From JBFMCT01 sp046565765 (GTDB taxonomy: Bacteria > Actinomycetota > Acidimicrobiia > Acidimicrobiales > AC-14): 64,000 bases of DNA. Position 1 is the first letter of the stretch, and each line of letters starts with the position of its first letter. The notes beneath the pieces were generated by a model, which was not told the origin of the DNA, did no database searches, and saw nothing but the letters and a program-made list of their open reading frames with translations. Of this stretch, positions 59,680 to 64,000 are shown piece by piece. The position numbers and the translations under genes were made by a program. Where the stretch lies: positions 1 to 64,000 of the forward strand of contig JBKHXX010000011.1 of NCBI GenBank assembly GCA_046565765.1. Reading direction: 5' to 3'.

Positions 59680-60870
59680 TCATCCCCACGCCGGGCGGGC
59701 GTGGTGGGGGGTCGCCGCGCCGGCGGTGCCGGCGGCGAAGAGGCGGGAGGCGAGCTGGCCGAAGGCCTTGCCCACCGGCGAGCGGGGGTCCGACTCGGCG
59801 ACCGGGGTGCCCTGGTTCATCGAGATGGTCACGCTGCGCGACGACGGGACCAGCACGTGGACGGGCAGGCCGATGGTGGCCTCGATGTCCCGCCGGGCCA
59901 GGCCCACCTTGGCGTCGGACCGGTTGAGCACGAGGTGGCGGGCGGCGGTGGTCATGCCCAGCAGGTCGAGGGCGTCGAGGGCCTTGCGCATACTGCGCAC
60001 GCTGGGCACGTCGGTGGCGCACACCAGGACCAGGTCGGACGACCGCTCGATGGCGGCCAGGGCGGCCTCGTCCAGGCCGGCGGCGGTGTCGACCACCACG
60101 TAGTCGAACTCCAGGGCCAGCAGGTCGAGCACGTGCCCGACGGTGGTGGGCGCGATGTCGTCGGCGTCGGCCGGAAAGAGCGGGGCGCACAGGGCGTAGA
60201 AGCCGGCGTGGGGCTCGAGGAACACCTTGAGCGCGGTGCGGGTGAGCTTGCCGTTGGCCCGAGCCGCCTCGGCCATGGTGGAGGCGGGGTTCACCGAGAT
60301 GGCGCTGGCCACGTCGCCGAACTGGAGGTCGAGGTCGACGATGGCCACCCGCCCCGGCGCTCCCTTGGCCAGGGACGTGGCCAGGTTGGTGGCGACCGTC
60401 GTCTTGCCCGCCCCGCCCTTGGAGCCGACCACGGTGACGATCCGGCCGGGCGCCGCCTCGGCCGCCTGCAGGGAGGCCGTGGCCCGCCGCCGGGCGGCCG
60501 ACTCGGCGGCCCGGGCCAGGGCCTGGTGCAGCTCGGGCCCGGTGGTGCCGGCGCCGACGACGTCGCGGGCCCCGGCCCGGAGGGCCAGCTCGTAGGTCTT
60601 GGGCTGGGCCTTGGCCACCACCACCGTGCACACGTCGGGGCGGGCCGCGTCGAAGGCGGCGGCCAGGTCGATGGCGTCGGCCGTCGGCAGGCCGGGACCG
60701 AGCACGACCACCGAGGACTGGGGGGCGTCGATCAGCTCCACCGCCTGAGCCGGGTGCATGCGACCCAGGCCGGCGTCCCAGAAGCGGCTTCCGTCGAAGG
60801 TCCCGTCGAAGGAGAGCTTGACCTCGTGCTCGAAGTCGGCGTCGGGCGTGACCAGGACGAACTCGGTCAC
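59680..60870 (-). CDS. cpaE: Tad pilus localisation ATPase, CpaE/TadZ-like
   Basis: The product is 396 aa. GTG 60870 overlaps the cpaB stop by four bases. An atypical receiver-like N-terminal domain (about 1-115) has no clear phosphoacceptor triad. A MinD/ParA-type ATPase follows: deviant Walker A VVGSKGGAGKTTVATNLATS, Walker B VAIVDLDLQFGDVA, and FDYVVVDTAAGLDEAALAAI. It localises the pilus machinery at a cell pole in Caulobacter-type systems. The tail is Ala/His/Pro-rich. Confidence 0.9.
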   Translation of the reverse strand: MTEFVLVTPDADFEHEVKLSFDGTFDGSRFWDAGLGRMHPAQAVELIDAPQSSVVVLGPGLPTADAIDLAAAFDAARPDVCTVVVAKAQPKTYELALRAGARDVVGAGTTGPELHQALARAAESAARRRATASLQAAEAAPGRIVTVVGSKGGAGKTTVATNLATSLAKGAPGRVAIVDLDLQFGDVASAISVNPASTMAEAARANGKLTRTALKVFLEPHAGFYALCAPLFPADADDIAPTTVGHVLDLLALEFDYVVVDTAAGLDEAALAAIERSSDLVLVCATDVPSVRSMRKALDALDLLGMTTAARHLVLNRSDAKVGLARRDIEATIGLPVHVLVPSSRSVTISMNQGTPVAESDPRSPVGKAFGQLASRLFAAGTAGAATPHHARPAWG

Positions 60871-61571
60871 AGGTTCACGCTCCCCCGGGTCTGCACCTTG
60901 GTGCCGGCCTCGCTGGCCTCCATGGGCTCGGCGGTGAGCCAGAGGCTGCCGTGCTCGGCCGCGAACACCACCCGCTCCACCGACGGGGCGTCCAGGGCGA
61001 GGGTCACCATCAGCTTGCCCACCACCGCAGCATCGGGCCGGGAGGTCACCTTGGCGCCCGAATCGGTGCGCACGCCGGTGACCCGGACCTTCTGGAGGAT
61101 CAGGTGGGTGGTCTCGGTGTCGCCCTTGAACGAGGCGAGCACGCCGACCGAGTCGCCCTCCCGGACCTGGCCGCCCATGGCTCGCACCGCGTCCATGGCC
61201 ACCGTGACCTGGAGGAGGTTGGCGGCCGCCCCCACCGCGTCGGTCGCGGTCCCGAAGCGGGTGCTCACCAGCTGCTCGCCCGGGACGAGGTCGACGAGGG
61301 CGACCTTGCCGGCCAGGGCGTTCAGGCTGCTCACGGCGCCCGCCGCCTTCACCTTGGCGGGCACCGACTCGGAGCGCACCTTGGCGCCGAGGTCGTCGCC
61401 GCGGGTGCCCTTGGCGATGGTGTCGGTGACCACGTAGACCCGGGTCGGCTGCTCGCCCTCGAGGGCGCGGTCCTCGGCGCCCCGCACGTAGCCGACGAGC
61501 AGGGTGGTCCCCAGCCCGGCGAGGACGACGGCGGCCACGATGCCCGCGACCTTGGACTTGAACAGGTTCAT
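60867..61571 (-). CDS. cpaB: Tad pilus assembly protein CpaB/RcpC-like
   Basis: The product is 234 aa from ATG 61571. N-terminal membrane anchor (VAGIVAAVVLAGLGTTLLVG), then an SAF domain (RVYVVTDTIAKGTRGDDL, LVDLVPGEQLVSTRFG) and a RcpC C-terminal domain (VTVAMDAVRAMGGQVREGDS, VGVLASF). In Gram-negatives it works with the outer-membrane secretin. Here, without an outer membrane in view, it may bind peptidoglycan. It is translationally coupled to cpaE. Confidence 0.88.
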   Translation of the reverse strand: MNLFKSKVAGIVAAVVLAGLGTTLLVGYVRGAEDRALEGEQPTRVYVVTDTIAKGTRGDDLGAKVRSESVPAKVKAAGAVSSLNALAGKVALVDLVPGEQLVSTRFGTATDAVGAAANLLQVTVAMDAVRAMGGQVREGDSVGVLASFKGDTETTHLILQKVRVTGVRTDSGAKVTSRPDAAVVGKLMVTLALDAPSVERVVFAAEHGSLWLTAEPMEASEAGTKVQTRGSVNL

Positions 61572-61583
61572 GGCACTGCGCTC

Positions 61584-62510
61584 CTAGCTGACGAGCTTGA
61601 CGATGGACACGCCGAACTCCCCGCCGCCGATGGGGCCGCCGGAGCTCTCGACGAAGTGGGTGAAGATCCCGCTCACGCAGGTCTTGGGCGGGCTGCACGG
61701 CCTGGGGGTGGAGTTGGTGGCCGGGAAGCGGTAGCCGGTGAGCTTGAAGGCGGCGAAGCCGACGACGTGGTAGCGGGCGATGGTGCCGCTGAAGGTGATG
61801 GCGTCGAAGATGGGGACCAGCAGCTCCTTGCCCAGCAGGGTGCCGAAGTCGCAGCTCGCCGGCACCGGGGCGCCGGTCTTGGCCGACGCCACGCCGCCCG
61901 CGCTGAGCTCGAGGTGGCACGTGCCGGCCACGGGGTCGAGCCAGCCGAACCCGCCCGCGATGTCGGCCCCGGAGGGCCCCGCGCAGGGCGACGCGTCGGG
62001 CCGGTGGAAGATCGTGGTCGTCTCGACGTCGAGCTGCACGCCCTCCCACTCGCACAGGGAGATGCCGAGGGGGATGACGGTGGCCGTCTGCGGGGCGCCC
62101 CACGTGGCCACCGACGTGGCGTGGACCGTCTTGCCGCCGGCGGCGAAGTTGAAGGGCAGGATCCCGCTGCCGGAATCGGTGAGCGTCCGGGTGCCGACGG
62201 TCACCGTGCGGGCGGCGGTGTCGACCTGGACCGACTCGATGGTGGTGGCGTCGTCGACGGCGTTGTCGCCCGCGAGCTGGGAGAGCACCGAGTCGGTGGG
62301 GCCGGACGAGCAGGACGGCTCGGCCAGGGCGCAGCTCTGGGCCACCGAGAGGGCCACTGCGTCGGCCCCGTTCTGCAGCTCCCGGCGCTCGTACACCAAG
62401 GCGCCCACGTCCACCACCAGGGCGGCCATGGCCATGGCCACCACGATGAAGGCGGCGACCAGCACCATCGTCACGCCCGCCTCGTCCCTGCCCGTCCTCA
62501 GCCGCCGCAT
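61584..62510 (-). CDS. TadG-like pilus-associated membrane protein
   Basis: The product is 308 aa from ATG 62510, overlapping the tadE end by 13 bases. The N-terminal TadG-like segment reads RDEAGVTMVLVAAFIVVAMA and MAALVVDVGALVYERRELQN, with a single TM helix and the conserved N-G-A-D-A after it. The rest is extracellular with about six Cys (SCALAEPSC, CEWEG, SPCAG, TCHLEL, SCDFG), probably disulfide-bonded. It resembles pseudopilin-like minor components of Tad systems. A Pro/Cys-rich PRPCSPPKTC loop lies near the end. Confidence 0.85.
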   Translation of the reverse strand: MRRLRTGRDEAGVTMVLVAAFIVVAMAMAALVVDVGALVYERRELQNGADAVALSVAQSCALAEPSCSSGPTDSVLSQLAGDNAVDDATTIESVQVDTAARTVTVGTRTLTDSGSGILPFNFAAGGKTVHATSVATWGAPQTATVIPLGISLCEWEGVQLDVETTTIFHRPDASPCAGPSGADIAGGFGWLDPVAGTCHLELSAGGVASAKTGAPVPASCDFGTLLGKELLVPIFDAITFSGTIARYHVVGFAAFKLTGYRFPATNSTPRPCSPPKTCVSGIFTHFVESSGGPIGGGEFGVSIVKLVS

Positions 62511-62893
62511 CGCATGGCCCCCTTGGCGGTGATCGTCCACGTGCCGGTGCCGAAGAACGGGATGTCGTAGTGGTGCGGGTAGGTGGCGGTGAGGCGGGCC
62601 GTGCCTTCGCCGCCGGCCGGGCACGCGTCGTCGAGCACGACGGTGATGTCGTCGACGTGGAGGCCGGGGGCGGCGTCGCGCGTGGCGGCCTCGACCTCGT
62701 CCTGCACCGTGGCGGCGGACGTGGAAAGGGCGGCGGTGCGGGCCCCCTCGCGCACCGCCGCTGTCAGCTCGACCTTGGCGTTGAACCCCAGGCCGAACTC
62801 GACGATGCCCCAGAGGAGCAGGACGAGCACGGGCAGGACCACTGCCAGCTCGACCGCTGCCGCTCCCCGTTCCCGGGAGGACCGTCGTTCCAC
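62498..62893 (-). CDS. tadE: TadE-like pilus minor pilin
   Basis: The product is 131 aa from GTG 62893. The N-terminal TadE motif is RGAAAVELAVVLPVLVLLLW and GIVEFGLGFNAKVELTAAVR, with the helix spanning about 10-30, followed by a compact beta domain. It is a pseudopilin processed by the TadV/CpaA peptidase, which is not in this window. It is followed immediately by the TadG-like gene. Confidence 0.9.
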   Translation of the reverse strand: MERRSSRERGAAAVELAVVLPVLVLLLWGIVEFGLGFNAKVELTAAVREGARTAALSTSAATVQDEVEAATRDAAPGLHVDDITVVLDDACPAGGEGTARLTATYPHHYDIPFFGTGTWTITAKGAMRCGG

Positions 62894-62930
62894 ACGACGA
62901 CTGTGCGGTCAGCCCGCCCGGGCGTCATCC

Positions 62931-63590
62931 TCACATTTGATGAAATCCGGCCTCCCGGGCCAGGGCGACGGCGGCCAGCTGGCTCTTGACGTCGAGCTTG
63001 CGCAGGATGGCCTGGATCTGGCTCCGGACGGTGGCCACCGACACGAACGACGCGGCCGCCACCGCCTCGGCCGACCTCCCGTCGACGAGCTGGCTCAGCA
63101 CCTCCCGTTCCCGGGCGGTGAGGGCCTCGAACGGAGCCAGCCGCTGCCGGTCGGCCGCCCGCTTGGCCCGCAGGTCGGCCAGCAGCCCCTCCCGGCCGGC
63201 CGGGTCGAGCAGGGCCCCCCCGGCCGCCACCGTGGCGATGGCCTCGATCAGGTCGTCGAAGGGGATGGTCTTGGCCAGCAGCCCCGAGGCGCCCGCCTCC
63301 ACGCAGGCCGCCAGCTGGGCCCGGTCGGTCACCCCCGTGAGCATGACCACGGTGGCGCCGCTGCCGACCAGCGGACCGATCAGGTCACGGCCCGAACCGA
63401 GGGGCCCGAGGTCGAGGTCGAGCAGGACGAGCACGGGCGCCAGCCGGCCCGCCGCCCCCACCACGTCGGCCGGCGTGGGGCCCGACGACGTCTGCACGTC
63501 CAGGCCGCGGGCCCGCAGGGCGAGGCGAAGCGCCCCCGACACCAGGTCGTGGTCGTCGACCAGCAGGAGGCGGGGCGCGTCAGGCGCCAT
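62931..63590 (-). CDS. LuxR-family two-component response regulator
   Basis: The product is 219 aa from ATG 63590, overlapping the kinase gene by 11 bases. The receiver has LLLVDDHDLVSGALRLALRA, phosphoacceptor Asp in VLVLLDLDLGPL and Thr in VVMLTGVTD. The NarL/LuxR helix-turn-helix is LTAREREVLSQLVDGRSAEA and SFVSVATVRSQIQAILRKLD, then VKSQLAAVALA. It is paired with the kinase upstream and lies just before the tad genes, so control of pilus production is likely but not shown. Confidence 0.9.
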   Translation of the reverse strand: MAPDAPRLLLVDDHDLVSGALRLALRARGLDVQTSSGPTPADVVGAAGRLAPVLVLLDLDLGPLGSGRDLIGPLVGSGATVVMLTGVTDRAQLAACVEAGASGLLAKTIPFDDLIEAIATVAAGGALLDPAGREGLLADLRAKRAADRQRLAPFEALTAREREVLSQLVDGRSAEAVAAASFVSVATVRSQIQAILRKLDVKSQLAAVALAREAGFHQM

Positions 63591-64000
63591 CGGCGGCCGA
63601 GGCGGGTACGGGCAGGCACAGGGCGAAGGCGCCGCCGGCGGCCGACTCCTCCACCCACAGGTCGCCGCCCTGCTCGCGCATGAGCCGGCCGGCCACCAGC
63701 AGACCGATCTCGCCGCTTCCGGCGGCGGGGGCGTCGACCCGGGCGTTGGCCGAGCGCCGTCCCTGGAGGGACATCTGCGGCCCCTGGTCGGAGACCCGCA
63801 GCACCGCCCACCCGCCGTCCACCCGGCCGTCGACCGCGATCGGCTTGCCCGGGGCCCGCTTGTCGGCGTTGTCGAGCAGCAGGCGGACGACCTCGGCCGT
63901 CTGGGTCGCCCGGCCGATGCCGACCAGGTCGGGAGGCGCCTGGACGATCACCCGGCCCGCCCATCCCAGGTCGGCCACCACCGCCACCGCCGCTGCGGCC
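63580..64000 (-). CDS. Sensor kinase ATPase domain (partial, runs off the window)
   Basis: About 138 codons of the C-terminal part are present; the frame remains open to base 64000. The HATPase_c fold is seen in EVVRLLLDNADKRAPGKPIA (N box), VLRVSDQGPQM (G1) and IGLLVAGRLMREQGGDLWVE (G2), then AFALCLPVP. Bases before the first in-frame GTG (63987) read as Ala codons, so the gene continues outside the window. It overlaps the response regulator gene and is its likely partner. Confidence 0.85.
   Translation of the reverse strand, partial: AAAAVAVVADLGWAGRVIVQAPPDLVGIGRATQTAEVVRLLLDNADKRAPGKPIAVDGRVDGGWAVLRVSDQGPQMSLQGRRSANARVDAPAAGSGEIGLLVAGRLMREQGGDLWVEESAAGGAFALCLPVPASAADGA

Overview
This is 64 kb of very GC-rich DNA, roughly seven bases in ten by eye, packed with genes that often overlap by 1-4 bases (TGATG, ATGA, GTGA junctions). 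Mycothiol synthase (mshD), the mtrA-mtrB-lpqB block, a PrxQ peroxiredoxin, an F420 gamma-glutamyl ligase-type protein, an InhA-like enoyl-ACP reductase and the his/trp gene order all point to an actinobacterium. A dedicated FAS-II/carboxyltransferase operon and a separate trpF (rather than PriA alone) make a deep lineage such as Acidimicrobiia plausible. That placement is inference. No rRNA, tRNA, CRISPR array, insertion sequence or prophage was recognised.

Layout. (1) 1-2789 (+): end of a CHAT-protease gene that carries a frameshift, a CBS-like small protein with a Cys-rich tail, and a four-helix membrane protein; possibly a conflict or signalling cassette. (2) 2833-14457 (-): an operon-like run of secreted, mostly tail-anchored proteins (sialidase/BNR, propeller, Ycf48-like, two small Cys-starting proteins, a parallel beta-helix) interleaved with two FtsH proteases. 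One FtsH has two AAA modules in tandem, which makes this the most unusual part of the window. (3) 14596-21393: cupredoxin-like lipoprotein, TrmB-type regulator, DUF2461 protein, F420-ligase-like protein with an overlapping Orn/Lys/Arg decarboxylase, PrxQ, and an ECF sigma factor with a membrane partner. (4) 21390-28211 (-): FAS-II operon, transcribed fabD - biotinyl-like protein - fabH - fabG - acpP - fabF - carboxyltransferase - fabI. (5) 28246-46891 (mostly -): his-trp supra-operon, hisD-C-B-H-A-F, then hisI-trpE-ygfZ-lipoprotein-trpC-trpB2-BNR protein-trpF-trpB-padR-trpA. It is interrupted between hisF and hisI by a divergent triosephosphate-isomerase-like gene and a class II aldolase/dehydrogenase fusion. 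(6) 46950-51139: small protein, endonuclease III, mshD, VIT1/CCC1 family protein, rlmN, small membrane protein. (7) 51132-55420: lpqB-like lipoprotein, mtrB, mtrA and a divergent L,D-transpeptidase. (8) 55449-64000 (-): Tad/Flp pilus locus (tadE, tadG-like, cpaB, cpaE/tadZ, tadA, a von Willebrand A-TadB fusion, tadC), preceded by a LuxR-type response regulator and a sensor-kinase ATPase domain cut by the window end.

How the genes work together: regions 4 and 5 are housekeeping biosynthesis, each largely one transcription direction with translational coupling. Region 7 is envelope homeostasis. Region 8 builds a surface pilus. Regions 1 and 2 have no textbook assignment. Many starts are GTG or TTG, and at least two genes (tandem-AAA ftsH and the decarboxylase) have no ATG/GTG/TTG where one is expected, so those starts are marked as uncertain.
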